Source of the DNA: Polynucleobacter meluiroseus | GTDB taxonomy: Bacteria > Pseudomonadota > Gammaproteobacteria > Burkholderiales > Burkholderiaceae | Assembly: GCF_900205755.1 (NCBI RefSeq) | Contig: NZ_OANS01000004.1 | Location: 1-64,000, forward strand | Length of the DNA stretch: 64,000 bases | Direction: 5' to 3' | Shown here: positions 23,761 through 33,225 of the stretch, in pieces | Numbering within the stretch: the first letter of the stretch is position 1 | Layout of the letters: the number at the start of each line of letters is the position of its first letter | Notes under the pieces: model-generated | Database searches by the model: none | Told to the model about the DNA's origin: nothing | Seen by the model: only the letters and a program-made list of their open reading frames with translations | Made by a program: the position numbers and the translations under genes

Positions 23761-25995
23761 ATGGCCGCACAGAAATCAAAGATCATTTATACGCTCACAG
23801 ATGAGGCGCCTCTCTTAGCAACCAGTGCGTTCCTGCCAATGGTGCGTACCTTTACGGCACCTGCTGGAGTAGAGATTGTGGAGAGTGACATTTCTGTAGC
23901 AGGGCGGATCTTGGCGGAGTTTGCTGATTGCCTGAATGAGCAACAACAATTCCCAGACAATTTGGGTGAACTCGGACGTATGACTTTGTTGCCTGATACA
24001 AATATTATTAAGTTACCCAATATCAGTGCATCCATACCCCAGTTACTTCATGCAATTAAAGAGTTGCAGACTAAAGGCTATGCAGTTCCAGACTTCCCGG
24101 ATGATCCTAAAAATGACGCTGAAAAAGCGATTCGGGCGCGCTATTCAAAATGTTTAGGTAGCGCCGTTAACCCTGTCTTGCGTGAGGGTAACTCTGATCG
24201 TCGTGCGCCGCCAGCGGTCAAGCGTTACGCCCAAAAGAATCCCCATTCCATGGGCAAGTGGAGTCAGGCTTCCCGCACTCATATTGCCTATATGCATGGT
24301 GGTGATTTCTATGCGGGTGAAAAGTCAATGACGATGACCAAGGCATGTGATGTCAAGATGGACTTAGTAACGCAGAGCGGCAAAACGATTGTGCTTAAGC
24401 CCAAGGTTTCGTTGATTGCTGGCGAAATTATTGACAGCATGTTTATGAGTAAAAAAGCCTTGTGTGATTTTTATGAAAAAGAAATCGAAGATGCTTATCA
24501 GACAGGGATGTTGCTGTCCTTGCATTTGAAGGCCACGATGATGAAGATCTCCGACCCTATCCTCTTTGGTTACGCCGTCAAGATTTATTACAAAGCAGCT
24601 TTCGAGAAACATGCCAAATTATTTGCAGAGCTTGGGATCAATGCCAACAATGGCATGAGCAGTCTGTATGAAAAACTCCAAACCTTGCCAGAAGCGCAGC
24701 GCAATGAAGTGATCCAAGACCTTGAAGCTTGTCACGCGAAACGTCCTGGCTTGGCTATGGTGGATTCGGCAAAAGGGATTACCAACTTGCATTCCCCAAG
24801 TGATGTGATCGTGGATGCGTCGATTCCGGCGATGGTACGGGTAGGCGGAAAAATGTGGGGCGCCGATGGCAAGCTGCATGACACCAAGGCGCTCATTCCA
24901 GAAAGCACCTTTGCGCGTATTTATCAAGAGATGCTCAATTTCTGTAAGACCAACGGCAACTTCGATCCTACCAAGATGGGTACTGTGCCTAACGTGGGCT
25001 TAATGGCTCAACAGGCAGAAGAATACGGCTCACATGACAAGACATTTGAGATTCCAGAGGCAGGTGTAGCACGCATTGTGGCGGATGATGGCACGGTATT
25101 GCTCGAGCAACAGGTGGAAGAGGGTGATATTTGGCGCATGTGTCAGGTGAAAGATGCGCCTATTCGTGATTGGGTGAAATTGGCTGTCAATCGGGCGCGC
25201 TTATCGCACACGCCCGCCATATTTTGGTTAGATGAGTACCGTCCCCATGAGGCTGAGCTCATCAAGAAGGTCAAGACTTACCTTAAAGACTATGACTTAG
25301 CAGGGGTTGATATTCAGATCATGTCGCAGACCCGTGCGATGCGTTACACCTTAGAGCGCGTCATTCGTGGCAAGGATACGATTTCTGTAACGGGCAATAT
25401 TTTGCGTGATTACCTCACTGATTTATTCCCTATTATGGAATTGGGTACCAGTGCAAAAATGTTATCTATCGTGCCTTTAATGGCTGGCGGCGGACTCTTT
25501 GAGACTGGTGCCGGTGGTTCAGCTCCTAAGCACGTTCAGCAGCTTTTAGAAGAAAACCATTTGCGCTGGGATTCATTGGGCGAGTTCTTGGCTCTGGCTG
25601 TATCGCTGGAAGACATCGGCGATAAAACTGGTAATCCCAAAGTGAAGATTTTGGCTCGTACTCTTGATGAGGCTACCGGTAAGTTACTAGATAACAATAA
25701 ATCGCCTTCACCCAAGGTTTCCGAGCTCGACAATCGCGGTAGCCAGTTTTATTTGGCAATGTATTGGGCTCAAGCTTTGGCTGCGCAAACGGAGGACAAA
25801 GCGTTGCAAGCGCACTTTGCACCTTTGGCGAAGTCACTCACCGACAATGAACAACAGATTGTGGCTGAGCTCAAAGCGGTTCAAGGTAAGCCAGTGGATA
25901 TCGGTGGTTACTTTAAGCCGGATGCTGAAAAGTTAGAAGCTGTGATGCGCCCAAGCACTACCTTAAATACTATCTTGCAAGCCGCACAAGTCTAA
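23761..25995 (+). CDS. icd: NADP-dependent isocitrate dehydrogenase, monomeric type
   Basis: A 744-residue monomeric (IDH-II) isocitrate dehydrogenase, which oxidatively decarboxylates isocitrate to 2-oxoglutarate while making NADPH. The length is right for the family (about 740). Recognisable parts are [19 protein letters not shown] at the start, [20 protein letters not shown] near 140-160 and [20 protein letters not shown] near 480-500, with [19 protein letters not shown] close to the end. The gene is single, with about 200 bp upstream and a GC-rich hairpin after it. This type replaces the homodimeric enzyme in many betaproteobacteria. Confidence 0.95.
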   Translation: MAAQKSKIIYTLTDEAPLLATSAFLPMVRTFTAPAGVEIVESDISVAGRILAEFADCLNEQQQFPDNLGELGRMTLLPDTNIIKLPNISASIPQLLHAIKELQTKGYAVPDFPDDPKNDAEKAIRARYSKCLGSAVNPVLREGNSDRRAPPAVKRYAQKNPHSMGKWSQASRTHIAYMHGGDFYAGEKSMTMTKACDVKMDLVTQSGKTIVLKPKVSLIAGEIIDSMFMSKKALCDFYEKEIEDAYQTGMLLSLHLKATMMKISDPILFGYAVKIYYKAAFEKHAKLFAELGINANNGMSSLYEKLQTLPEAQRNEVIQDLEACHAKRPGLAMVDSAKGITNLHSPSDVIVDASIPAMVRVGGKMWGADGKLHDTKALIPESTFARIYQEMLNFCKTNGNFDPTKMGTVPNVGLMAQQAEEYGSHDKTFEIPEAGVARIVADDGTVLLEQQVEEGDIWRMCQVKDAPIRDWVKLAVNRARLSHTPAIFWLDEYRPHEAELIKKVKTYLKDYDLAGVDIQIMSQTRAMRYTLERVIRGKDTISVTGNILRDYLTDLFPIMELGTSAKMLSIVPLMAGGGLFETGAGGSAPKHVQQLLEENHLRWDSLGEFLALAVSLEDIGDKTGNPKVKILARTLDEATGKLLDNNKSPSPKVSELDNRGSQFYLAMYWAQALAAQTEDKALQAHFAPLAKSLTDNEQQIVAELKAVQGKPVDIGGYFKPDAEKLEAVMRPSTTLNTILQAAQV

Positions 25996-26000
25996 TTGCC

Positions 26001-26018
26001 GGGGGTTTAAACACCCCC
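26001..26018 (+). terminator. GC-rich hairpin downstream of icd
   Basis: GGGGGT-TTAAAC-ACCCCC is a perfect 6-bp stem six bases after the stop of isocitrate dehydrogenase. It lacks a T-run, so it is more likely a transcript-end stabiliser or pause site than a classic terminator. Confidence 0.35.
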
Positions 26019-26098
26019 TGCAAGAATAGCTAAATAGTAAGAGAATGGGCAGGTGAAGCAATTCAAGCCACTTGGCTTACTAGAACGAAGGGTATGTA

Positions 26099-27061
26099 AT
26101 GAGCTATGTAGACAAAACCATTTTGGCGAGTGACATTACTCCCAAGGCTCTCTTTGAGAATCGTCGCCAGTGGATTAAGTCAGCCGCCGCGGGTAGTTTT
26201 GGTATGGCTTTAGCGCCTTGGTTTTCACGGGAAGCCTTTGCCTCTGCCCCACAAAAATTGAGCGCTACACCCAATCCGCTGTATGTGGCTAAAGATCCAG
26301 CCACTAGTCTCAAGAATGTAACTACCTATAACAACTTTTACGAGTTTGGTACGGGTAAGTCAGATCCCTCAATGTATGCCGATAGTCTGCAAACTAGTCC
26401 TTGGACCGTCACGATAGACGGACTAGTCAAAAAGCCAATGACCTTGGATATCGATGCCTTGCTGAAGATCGCGCCAATGGAGGAGCGTATTTACCGTATG
26501 CGTTGTGTGGAAGGTTGGTCCATGGTGATTCCTTGGGATGGTTATGCGCTATCCAAGTTGCTAAATAAAGTGGAGCCTTTGGGTTCGGCTAAGTATGTGG
26601 AATTTGTGTCACTTGCAGATCCCAAGCAAATGACTGGCGTCAAAAGTAATGTGATTGATTGGCCTTATCGTGAAGGCCTGCGTTTGGACGAAGCAATGAA
26701 TCCATTAACATTACTTACTTTTGGTTTGTATGGCGAAACGCTTCCCAAGCAAAATGGTGCGCCAGTGCGCATTGTGGTTCCTTGGAAATATGGCTTTAAG
26801 AGCGCGAAGTCGATTGTAAAAATAAGACTCACCGAACAAATGCCTAAAACTAGTTGGAACCTCATTGCCCCTAGTGAATATGGTTTCTATTCGAACGTCA
26901 ATCCTTCAGTCGATCATCCCCGCTGGAGTCAAGCAAGCGAACGGCGCATTGGCGATGCAAAGGGCGTATTTGCTCCGAAGATCAAAACAGAAATGTTTAA
27001 TGGTTATGCTGAACAGGTTGCAAGCATGTATACCGGCATGGATCTGAAGAAAGAATACTAA
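26099..27061 (+). CDS. msrP: Periplasmic methionine sulfoxide reductase MsrP
   Basis: A 320-residue molybdopterin-dependent enzyme that reduces methionine sulfoxide in oxidised periplasmic proteins. A Tat signal is seen near residues 20-50: [19 protein letters not shown] with the twin arginines at 22-23, then a cleavage region AFASA. The molybdenum-ligand cysteine is Cys136 in [10 protein letters not shown], and [16 protein letters not shown] follows near 220-235. Length and motifs are full. It precedes msrQ by about 20 bp, its heme-b membrane partner that passes quinol electrons. The pair works in envelope oxidative repair. Confidence 0.92.
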   Translation: MSYVDKTILASDITPKALFENRRQWIKSAAAGSFGMALAPWFSREAFASAPQKLSATPNPLYVAKDPATSLKNVTTYNNFYEFGTGKSDPSMYADSLQTSPWTVTIDGLVKKPMTLDIDALLKIAPMEERIYRMRCVEGWSMVIPWDGYALSKLLNKVEPLGSAKYVEFVSLADPKQMTGVKSNVIDWPYREGLRLDEAMNPLTLLTFGLYGETLPKQNGAPVRIVVPWKYGFKSAKSIVKIRLTEQMPKTSWNLIAPSEYGFYSNVNPSVDHPRWSQASERRIGDAKGVFAPKIKTEMFNGYAEQVASMYTGMDLKKEY

Positions 27062-27084
27062 GACGGTGGCTGTTTAACGTGGTC

Positions 27085-27687
27085 ATGAAAATACTTGTTT
27101 TTCTCTTGGCCTTGTTGCCTTTAGATCGACTGGTTTGGTTGGGCTTGAATGATGAACTAGGGGCTAACCCGATTGAATTCATTACCCGCTCGACTGGGAC
27201 TTGGGCTTTAGTTTTGCTGTGCATTACTTTGGCTATGACGCCATTGCGCTTAATTACGGGCCTGCCCTTTTGGATTAAAAGTCGCAGAATGTTAGGTCTC
27301 TTCACCTTCTTCTACGCACTCTTGCATTTTCTGATTTGGCTTTGGTTGGATCAGGATTTTGACTGGGCAGCCATGTGGCATGACGTATTGAAAAGACCAT
27401 TCATTACCATGGGCTTCGCAAGCTTCGTCATGTTAATTCCCTTAGCCATTACCTCAACACGCTGGGCTCAAAGAAAACTCGGTCGCCGCTGGATGCACTT
27501 GCACCGACTGATTTATGTGATCGCTTGCACAGCAATCCTGCACTATTGGTGGCATAAAGCGGGTAAGAACGATCTCGGAACAGTGACAATCTATGCTGCC
27601 GTCATCATATTGCTTCTAGCTTGTAGGTTACCCCTCGTGCGCAACAAACTCACTCTTTTTAGAGCTCCATTCATCAGGCAGAAATGA
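27085..27687 (+). CDS. msrQ: MsrQ heme-b membrane subunit
   Basis: A 200-residue integral membrane protein of the ferric-reductase-like family, about six helices, which takes electrons from the quinone pool (or flavin) for MsrP. The helix motifs LGLFTFFYALLHFLIWLWLD and LHRLIYVIACTAILHYWWH contain the histidines that would bind heme b (His in ALLHF, MHLHR and LHYWWH). The start is set at ATG 27085; an in-frame GTG six bases upstream is possible. It overlaps the following lipocalin gene by four bases, so the three genes msrP-msrQ-lipocalin look like one operon. Confidence 0.9.
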   Translation: MKILVFLLALLPLDRLVWLGLNDELGANPIEFITRSTGTWALVLLCITLAMTPLRLITGLPFWIKSRRMLGLFTFFYALLHFLIWLWLDQDFDWAAMWHDVLKRPFITMGFASFVMLIPLAITSTRWAQRKLGRRWMHLHRLIYVIACTAILHYWWHKAGKNDLGTVTIYAAVIILLLACRLPLVRNKLTLFRAPFIRQK

Positions 27688-28271
27688 AACCTCAGCACTT
27701 TCCTCGTCTTTTGCTCATCGCGAGCCTGATGGTATTGACTTTTTCCTCTGGCCACGCACAAACTCAAGAGTTGGCTCCAGTTCAAACCATTGCCGCCTTA
27801 GATGTACCTCGCTATCAGGGCACTTGGTATGAGATTGCTAAATTCCCGAATTGGTTTCAAAAGAAATGCGTAGCTAACACCAAGGCAGTCTATTCCCTGA
27901 AACCCGACAGCACTATTCAAGTTCTCAATAGCTGCACCCTAGAAAACAAACAAGTTTCTACTGCGGAGGGCAATGCCCGACAAATAGGCGCAGCTGATTC
28001 TCCTAAATTAAAAGTGCGCTTTGCTCCCGCATGGCTTTCCTTCTTACCTTTTGTGTGGGGTGACTATTGGGTGATTGATTTAGACCCAAGTTATCAAGTT
28101 GCCGCAGTGAGTGACCCGCAAAGAGAGTATCTTTGGGTGCTATCGAGAACACCCCAGCTTGATCAGAAAGTGTATGAAGCATTATTAATACGATTAAAAC
28201 AGCAGCAGTTTGATATTCAAAAGCTCGAACTGACGTCGCAAAGTGCTGACACCAAGCGCCAAGCGAATTAA
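27684..28271 (+). CDS. Lipocalin family protein (Blc-like, periplasmic)
   Basis: A 195-residue lipocalin with a signal peptide (about 1-25, ending GHAQ). It has no lipobox cysteine, unlike E. coli Blc, so it should be a soluble periplasmic protein. The lipocalin motif DVPRYQGTWYEIAKFPNWF is at about 35-53, with the G-x-W signature. KKCVANTKAVYSL and VLNSCTLENK provide a likely disulfide pair. FVWGDYWVIDLDPSYQVAAV matches the third strand region. Lipocalins of this group bind lipids or fatty acids. Four-base overlap with msrQ suggests coupling to envelope oxidative repair. Convergent overlap with the next gene by four bases. Confidence 0.85.
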   Translation: MKPQHFPRLLLIASLMVLTFSSGHAQTQELAPVQTIAALDVPRYQGTWYEIAKFPNWFQKKCVANTKAVYSLKPDSTIQVLNSCTLENKQVSTAEGNARQIGAADSPKLKVRFAPAWLSFLPFVWGDYWVIDLDPSYQVAAVSDPQREYLWVLSRTPQLDQKVYEALLIRLKQQQFDIQKLELTSQSADTKRQAN

Positions 28272-29095
28272 AAATTAAACGACAGCTTGCCGTAGTACTG
28301 CCAGTTGTATTGTTGATACGTTTGTACTACTTGTTTGCTAGCACCGACTGCAATTAAAAAGTGCTTATTGAGGCGGTGTGTCACCATCCCATCAATCGGT
28401 ACAAACCAGCCGCCCCCTGCGCTGTTATAAACCAAGCCGTTTTCATCCCACAAGCGTAGTTGTGTATCGGGTGCAAGGTTAAAGCCAAGGGTAGGGTAGA
28501 GCTCAAGTCTTCGGGCGAGTGCTTGCTGATTTACAGCGTTAGCTAAGTTTTGATTTTTAGCATAAAAGCCATACATATAACGCGCTAAGGGAGAGAAGTC
28601 GGATAGTGGAAGAGCGCCTTTGCTAGTCGGCAAAAAAACCATGCCGACTTGAGGGCCAACAGCCCACTGACTATTGTTGCCAAAAGGAAAAATCACTCTG
28701 CCGCCTAGGGTTGCATCCCAGCTTGACAAGAATCCAGGATGATTGCCCCAAAGGGTCAGCATAGTATTACCAGCAGAATAGTGACCTGGATTTTGGTTGG
28801 TAACGAGCGGACCATAGGCGTCTACGTAAGAGGTATCGATCCGCATCGTGCCGCGCCACTGATCATATTGCAAGGGCTGGTAGTAGCGAAGCTTAAGCGT
28901 ATTGCTGGTGGTATCGCCAGATTCAGCAGCGTGATAACCCCAAAACTCTAAAATATGTTGGTTTGAGATTGTGCTTGGATCCCCCTTCAGATTAAAGAAG
29001 GGGATGGTGGCCTCGGTATTCTCAGCGTCATCAGCCCAAGTCGAAGTCGCTGTAGCAAGCAGGCAGAGGCAGAGAACAATCTGGCGCCAGTTCAT
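28268..29095 (-). CDS. Outer-membrane beta-barrel protein, unknown function
   Basis: A 275-residue exported protein. The signal peptide is about residues 1-21 (MNWRQIVLCLCLLATATSTWADD), and the mature protein is rich in alternating aromatic strands, ending YYGKLSFNF with a terminal Phe as in barrel proteins inserted by BAM. ATG 29095 starts a proper signal peptide; the upstream ATG at 29116 would add seven residues that do not. Segments such as WRGTMRIDTSYVDAYGP and LELYPTLGFNLAPDTQ suggest a transporter- or porin-like barrel. I cannot name a family. It stands convergent to the lipocalin gene. Confidence 0.65.
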   Translation of the reverse strand: MNWRQIVLCLCLLATATSTWADDAENTEATIPFFNLKGDPSTISNQHILEFWGYHAAESGDTTSNTLKLRYYQPLQYDQWRGTMRIDTSYVDAYGPLVTNQNPGHYSAGNTMLTLWGNHPGFLSSWDATLGGRVIFPFGNNSQWAVGPQVGMVFLPTSKGALPLSDFSPLARYMYGFYAKNQNLANAVNQQALARRLELYPTLGFNLAPDTQLRLWDENGLVYNSAGGGWFVPIDGMVTHRLNKHFLIAVGASKQVVQTYQQYNWQYYGKLSFNF

Positions 29096-29148
29096 ATGGG
29101 TAATAATCTTACACAACTTGAATGACTACTTTATATATAGGGAAAAAT

Positions 29149-29928
29149 ATGGAACACACTGTTTTAGTGACGGGAGCGACTGCTGGATTCGGTGAGGCAA
29201 CGGCGCGGCGCTTTCTCGCGGAGGGCCACCAAGTGATTGCGCTCGGCAGAAGAGAAGAGCGTCTAGAGGCGCTTAAGGCCTCCTTACCTGCTGAGCAGCA
29301 AGCAAAACTATTAACGCTTGCGGTGGATGTCTGTGACAGCAAACGAGTGGATGATCTTGCATCAAATTTGCCCGCCCAATTTAAACATGTCACTATTTTA
29401 GTTAATAACGCAGGCTTAGCCCTGGGATTAGAACCCGCACATCAAGCCCACTTAAGCGATTGGGATCAGATGATTGATACCAACATCAAGGGCCTTGTTC
29501 ACATGACACGTGCTTTTCTGCCGGGCATGGTCGAGCGTCAGTGTGGGCATGTGATTAATTTAGGATCTGTAGCGGCAAACTATCCCTATCCCGGAGGCAA
29601 TGTCTATGGTGGTACTAAAGCCTTTGTGCAGCAATTTAGCTTAAATATGCGTGCTGATCTAGTTGGTACCCCCATTCGTGTTACCTGCATTGAACCGGGC
29701 ATGTGTTCGGGCACCGAGTTTTCTAATGTGCGCTTCAAAGGCAACGATGCAAAAGCAGAGACTGTGTATAACGGCGTCAAGGCTTTAAGTGCGGATGATG
29801 TAGCAGAGGCTATTTTTTGGACAGCCACCCTACCAAGTCATATGAATATCAATGTGATGGAACTCATGCCAGTGCAGCAATCGTTTAATGCTTTCAATAT
29901 CCACCGTGGTGAATTTAAAGCGAGCTAA
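29149..29928 (+). CDS. Short-chain dehydrogenase/reductase (YdfG-like)
   Basis: A 259-residue NADP(H)-dependent classical SDR. The cofactor motif TGATAGFGEATARRFLAEGH is at about 8-27, the structural NNAG is in ILVNNAGLAL, and the active-site Ser-Tyr-Lys triad is represented by NLGSVAANYPYPGGNVYGGTKAF (Ser, Tyr and Lys about residues 140-162). The C-terminal NVMELMPVQQSF is typical of YdfG-type enzymes, which reduce malonic semialdehyde or oxidise serine and 3-hydroxy acids. The start at ATG 29149 follows an AGGGA ribosome site; the longer frame begins upstream without one. Confidence 0.85.
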   Translation: MEHTVLVTGATAGFGEATARRFLAEGHQVIALGRREERLEALKASLPAEQQAKLLTLAVDVCDSKRVDDLASNLPAQFKHVTILVNNAGLALGLEPAHQAHLSDWDQMIDTNIKGLVHMTRAFLPGMVERQCGHVINLGSVAANYPYPGGNVYGGTKAFVQQFSLNMRADLVGTPIRVTCIEPGMCSGTEFSNVRFKGNDAKAETVYNGVKALSADDVAEAIFWTATLPSHMNINVMELMPVQQSFNAFNIHRGEFKAS

Positions 29929-30482
29929 GTTGATTCACTGGATACAGTATTTTTCCATTGATAAAACTGAGGATAGACCCGCATTACCACGGGTCCGTCA
30001 AAGTCCCAAGATTTGCAGGTGCCCAAATAAAGGGGGGGCTGTTCTGGATTATTGGGATTAGAGAGTGTTCCTGGAATAGACTGAAAAGCCGCTGTAGCCA
30101 TATTCGCTAAGAGTTCCCGTAAATGGGTGCAGCCTTTGATGCCGCCGAGGTGCTCGTTGATGATCTTGCGCCAGCCCTTACCAATGCGTGCGCCGATTAG
30201 CGCGTCCATGGGGGGTATCACTTGACTGCATTCAGGATGGGGGTGGCTGTCCATGGAGACTTCAATCGCTTTAATCTCCAGCGCTTGAGTCACGGTCAAA
30301 CGAACCCACATGTCATGGAAGGGCTCGCCTGGTGCCCAGGTTCTTGAGCCAGTAATAAATGGGCGTGGCTTGGTATCACGTAAGTGGCCTTCAATGTCCC
30401 ACAGGCCATCCTCACGGGCGAAACCCTCGAAGGTGGTTTGTCTAGTATGTAACAGGGCGCGAGCAGCTGGAGTAGATAACAT
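29925..30482 (-). CDS. DUF2889 domain protein
   Basis: A 185-residue soluble protein of the DUF2889 family. The family pattern is visible as RTTFEGFAREDGLWDIEGHL near residues 14-34 (the R-T-x-x-G-x-x-R-x-D-G-x-x-D-I-E-G opening) and later CTHLRELL with a conserved CTHL. A second block SWDFDGPVVMRVYPQFYQW closes the protein. The function is unknown; a CTH motif of this kind often coordinates a metal, but this is speculation. Its stop overlaps the convergent SDR gene by four bases. Confidence 0.8.
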   Translation of the reverse strand: MLSTPAARALLHTRQTTFEGFAREDGLWDIEGHLRDTKPRPFITGSRTWAPGEPFHDMWVRLTVTQALEIKAIEVSMDSHPHPECSQVIPPMDALIGARIGKGWRKIINEHLGGIKGCTHLRELLANMATAAFQSIPGTLSNPNNPEQPPLYLGTCKSWDFDGPVVMRVYPQFYQWKNTVSSEST

Positions 30483-30582
30483 GATGTCAGTAAAAGTAGT
30501 TTGTAATGCGATGCCTCATGATGATAATCAATTCATCTGCACAGATTAGAGGGAAGATTCCCTGTAGTATCCTGTGCAATAC

Positions 30583-31314
30583 ATGGCAAAACCCCTTTCC
30601 CTGGAAAAAATTCTGTTTAGTCAAGGCTTTGGCACTAGACGCTATTGCAGCGATCTGGTCTACGCTGACCTTGTTAAAGTAAATGGCGTATTGGCGGAAG
30701 ACCCTGAAGAGCGCATCGCCCCCGAAAATTTGCTACTGAACGTCGAGGGCAAAGACTGGGAGTTTCATGAAAAGGCTTACATCGCCTTCAACAAACCCCT
30801 CAACTACGAATGCTCCCACAAGACTACCCATCACCCCAGCGTGTATAGCCTCTTGCCTAAGCCATTCGTCGAACGGGGGCTGCAATGTGTAGGACGCCTC
30901 GATTACGACACCACGGGACTGATTTTGCTTTCAGATGATGGGCAGTTCATTCATAAGATGACCACGCCCAAGAAAAATATTGGCAAGGTCTATCAGATCA
31001 CTACGCCTGATCCCATCACGCCAAAGCAAATCGACCATCTCCTGACGAGTGTGACTTTAGACGATGACCCAAAACCCTGTGTTGCCACCGCATGTCAATT
31101 GCTAGATGAGAAGCTGTTAGCCATGACGATTGTGGAGGGCCGTTATCACCAGGTTAAGCGGATGATGGCAGCGGTGGGTAACCACGTTGCGGGCTTGCAT
31201 CGCACGCAGATAGGCCAATATGTCATGCCGTCTGATTTGGCTGAGGGAGAATGGCGCTGGCTTTATCCCGCAGACTTAAGCTTGCTATCCCAAAGTGTCG
31301 ATGCAGCCAAATAA
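30583..31314 (+). CDS. rsuA: 16S rRNA pseudouridine synthase RsuA
   Basis: A 243-residue pseudouridine synthase of the RsuA/RluB/E/F family. An N-terminal S4 RNA-binding domain (residues about 1-55, LSLEKILFSQGFGTRR) precedes the catalytic domain. The catalytic aspartate is Asp in VGRLDYDTTGLILLSDDG (about 105-122), and EGRYHQVKRMMAAVGNHV is the family closing motif. It most likely converts U516 of 16S rRNA. ATG 30583 is used; an in-frame GTG at 30574 is possible. Its end overlaps the region just before phhB by a few tens of bases, so the two are likely co-transcribed. Confidence 0.9.
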   Translation: MAKPLSLEKILFSQGFGTRRYCSDLVYADLVKVNGVLAEDPEERIAPENLLLNVEGKDWEFHEKAYIAFNKPLNYECSHKTTHHPSVYSLLPKPFVERGLQCVGRLDYDTTGLILLSDDGQFIHKMTTPKKNIGKVYQITTPDPITPKQIDHLLTSVTLDDDPKPCVATACQLLDEKLLAMTIVEGRYHQVKRMMAAVGNHVAGLHRTQIGQYVMPSDLAEGEWRWLYPADLSLLSQSVDAAK

Positions 31315-31339
31315 TGAAACCACCCAAAGGATAAAAAGT

Positions 31340-31648
31340 ATGAGCTTAGCAACCAACCCCCAAGTACTCGCCGAGGATTTTGATTTTCAGAAAGCCATTC
31401 CTGAGTGGACGGTGCACCGGGCGGAGCATGCCATTACCCGCGACTTTGTATTTGTTGACTTTGACCGTGCGTTTGAGTTTATGACCCTTTGCGCGGCCTA
31501 CGCCTCAGAGCTAGACCATCACCCTGAGTGGTTCAATGTCTGGAATAAAGTGAACGTACGCTTAAGTACCCATTCCAAAAAAGCCATTACTGAGCTCGAT
31601 ATTTTGATGGCCCAAGCAATGGACCGCTACGCCCAGCAAATTTCATAA
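31340..31648 (+). CDS. phhB: Pterin-4a-carbinolamine dehydratase
   Basis: A 102-residue PCD/DCoH protein that dehydrates 4a-hydroxytetrahydrobiopterin, recycling the cofactor of aromatic amino acid hydroxylases. The active-site signature is SELDHHPEWFNVWNKVNVRL near residues 54-73, where the tandem His-His-Pro-Glu-Trp is diagnostic. FVDFDRAFEFMTLCA forms the usual helix. ATG 31340 has AAGG ten bases before; the upstream frame start at 31295 is within the rsuA gene. No hydroxylase gene is nearby, so its partner is unknown; some bacteria use this protein in molybdopterin-related or other roles. Confidence 0.88.
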   Translation: MSLATNPQVLAEDFDFQKAIPEWTVHRAEHAITRDFVFVDFDRAFEFMTLCAAYASELDHHPEWFNVWNKVNVRLSTHSKKAITELDILMAQAMDRYAQQIS

Positions 31649-31687
31649 ACTCACTAGGCGTAATCGGAAAATCCAAAAAAGAGCAAA

Positions 31688-31912
31688 TTAATGCTCTTCT
31701 TCTGCACCTTCATCACCGTCTTCAGCATTCATGCTCATGAGGATGGTGGCTAATAGGCCGTAGACTACCTCAGTAGCAATCATGCCATCTTCATCGAGCT
31801 CATCAATTAGGTCGTTAAGACATTCTTCAGTTGGCTCATTTAAGAGTGTCATGGCGCATTGGCAACCGTAGTCAAAGTCTTCGTCGTTTGGGGCTTGGGT
31901 TTCGTCAGTCAT
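31688..31912 (-). CDS. Small acidic protein, unknown function
   Basis: A 74-residue very acidic protein (MTDETQAPNDEDFDYG at the start, GDEGAEEEH at the end) with a hydrophobic middle EVVYGLLATILMSM. The central pattern CQCAMTLLNEPTEECLNDLI has three cysteines. It has no signal peptide. ATG 31912 is preferred since AAGG lies six bases upstream, while the other ATG at 31918 sits inside the ribosome site. I do not recognise a family. A 6-bp inverted repeat AGCGCT-TTTT-AGCGCT lies just upstream at 31963-31978. Confidence 0.6.
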   Translation of the reverse strand: MTDETQAPNDEDFDYGCQCAMTLLNEPTEECLNDLIDELDEDGMIATEVVYGLLATILMSMNAEDGDEGAEEEH

Positions 31913-32049
31913 GTTCATCCTTAGTTGAACCTGCAGAATAGCAAATAATATTGCGCTAGCACAGCGCTTTTTAGCGCTTGAGGGAATTTTTAGCTTCAGC
32001 CCTAAAATAAGCCTTACTTTATTAATCGAACCTCAATCTTTAGGCTCTT

Positions 32050-32823
32050 ATGAACGCCCTCAGCCAAGCCTATTCCTCCCATTCAGCCCTCTTTTTTGTA
32101 TTGGCCTCGTTGAGCGTACTGGTGGTTGGCATCTCAAAAAGTGGCTTCGGTGCTGGTCTTGGGGTGTTGTCACTGCCACTCATGGCAAGTCAGTCGAGTA
32201 TTAATGAAGCTTTGGCGATTTTATTACCCTTGCTGATTGCAATTGATCTGGTCGGATTGCATCGTTTCATTAAAAACGCGGATTACGGCATTCTGAAGTT
32301 AGTCGTTCCGCCGGCACTATTAGGAATGCTGCTCGGTTACCTCTTTTTTACGGCAATCACCCCGAAAATACTTTCGCTCTCCATCGGTATATTCACTCTA
32401 CTTTTTCTAATCCAAAACCTCATATTGCGTCGCTTAAGTCAAAAAGAGGCGACCCCGTTTCCTTGGCTAGGAAGAATCATGGGAATGGTGTCTGGTTTTA
32501 CCTCCTTTGTGGCGCACATAGGTGGGCCGCCCATTATGGTATACATGCTGCGAAAAAATCTTGCCCCAATGATCTATACCTCCACATTAGGGGTATTTTT
32601 TATGCTTATTAATCTCAGCAAATTAATTCCTTACACCCATTTAAATTTACTGAAATTCGATCAGTTTTTTGTTTCTCTCTTACTGCTCCCGCTGGTGCCC
32701 ATGGGAGTTTATTTTGGTTTTTATTTGGCAAAACACATTTCCATGAAGTTGTATTACATCCTTGTGCAATTTTTCTTGGCAGTCGCCAGTGTGAAATTGA
32801 TAGTTGATGGTTTAATGGCCTAA
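32050..32823 (+). CDS. TauE/SafE-family membrane exporter (second copy)
   Basis: A 257-residue inner-membrane protein with about eight helices, second TauE/SafE homologue in the window. The N-terminal repeat contains VLVVGISKSGFGAGLGVLSLPL (about 22-43) and the second GMVSGFTSFVAHIGGPPIMVYML (about 147-169), both typical of the family. The GG-pairs differ from the copy at 18832, so the two are not recent duplicates and could carry different anions. It lies upstream of a small secreted protein by about 20 bp, possibly in one operon. Confidence 0.8.
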   Translation: MNALSQAYSSHSALFFVLASLSVLVVGISKSGFGAGLGVLSLPLMASQSSINEALAILLPLLIAIDLVGLHRFIKNADYGILKLVVPPALLGMLLGYLFFTAITPKILSLSIGIFTLLFLIQNLILRRLSQKEATPFPWLGRIMGMVSGFTSFVAHIGGPPIMVYMLRKNLAPMIYTSTLGVFFMLINLSKLIPYTHLNLLKFDQFFVSLLLLPLVPMGVYFGFYLAKHISMKLYYILVQFFLAVASVKLIVDGLMA

Positions 32824-32842
32824 AGCACCCTTAAGGAAAAAT

Positions 32843-33154
32843 ATGAAACTCACTGCATCCCTATCTGCCATCTGCCTAGGAGTGCTCACTTATTCCTTGG
32901 TTGCAGAGGCGCAGATGCAGACTTACTCGCCTTACACTCCAGAGCAAATCAAAGTATTTAATGAGCAGCCGCTCTCGCCTACTGAAACTCCCGAGGGTCC
33001 GATTTACGGCCCAAATCAAGCCCCAGTAGCCAAATCCCAAAATGCTTTACCTAAGAATTATGTAAGTCAGCAGCGTGGTGAACAAGAGGCTGAAGCCCAA
33101 GAAACCGAATCCGCAACGCCTTTTGATCCGATGGCAGCAACCCTGCGCTTTTAG
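32843..33154 (+). CDS. Small exported protein, unknown function
   Basis: A 103-residue protein with a signal peptide at about 1-23 (TASLSAICLGVLTYSLVAEAQ). The mature part is short, proline- and glutamine-rich (QTYSPYTPEQIKVFNEQPLS, later PIYGPNQAPVA) and ends in a charged EQEAEAQETESATPFD stretch and a terminal LRF. It looks disordered. Its location between the exporter gene and the parvulin gene suggests an envelope function, but nothing more can be said. Confidence 0.6.
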   Translation: MKLTASLSAICLGVLTYSLVAEAQMQTYSPYTPEQIKVFNEQPLSPTETPEGPIYGPNQAPVAKSQNALPKNYVSQQRGEQEAEAQETESATPFDPMAATLRF

Positions 33155-33225
33155 TACCGACCAATTGAGAAGACTGACTCTGCATTACTGTAAGATTGAC
33201 TCTATATTTTAGGAGAATCCCAATC

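Noticed and set aside
31963-31978. AGCGCT-TTTT-AGCGCT inverted repeat
   Set aside because: It is perfect but short, lies upstream of a gene start rather than after a stop, and has no T-run; a terminator call is not supported.
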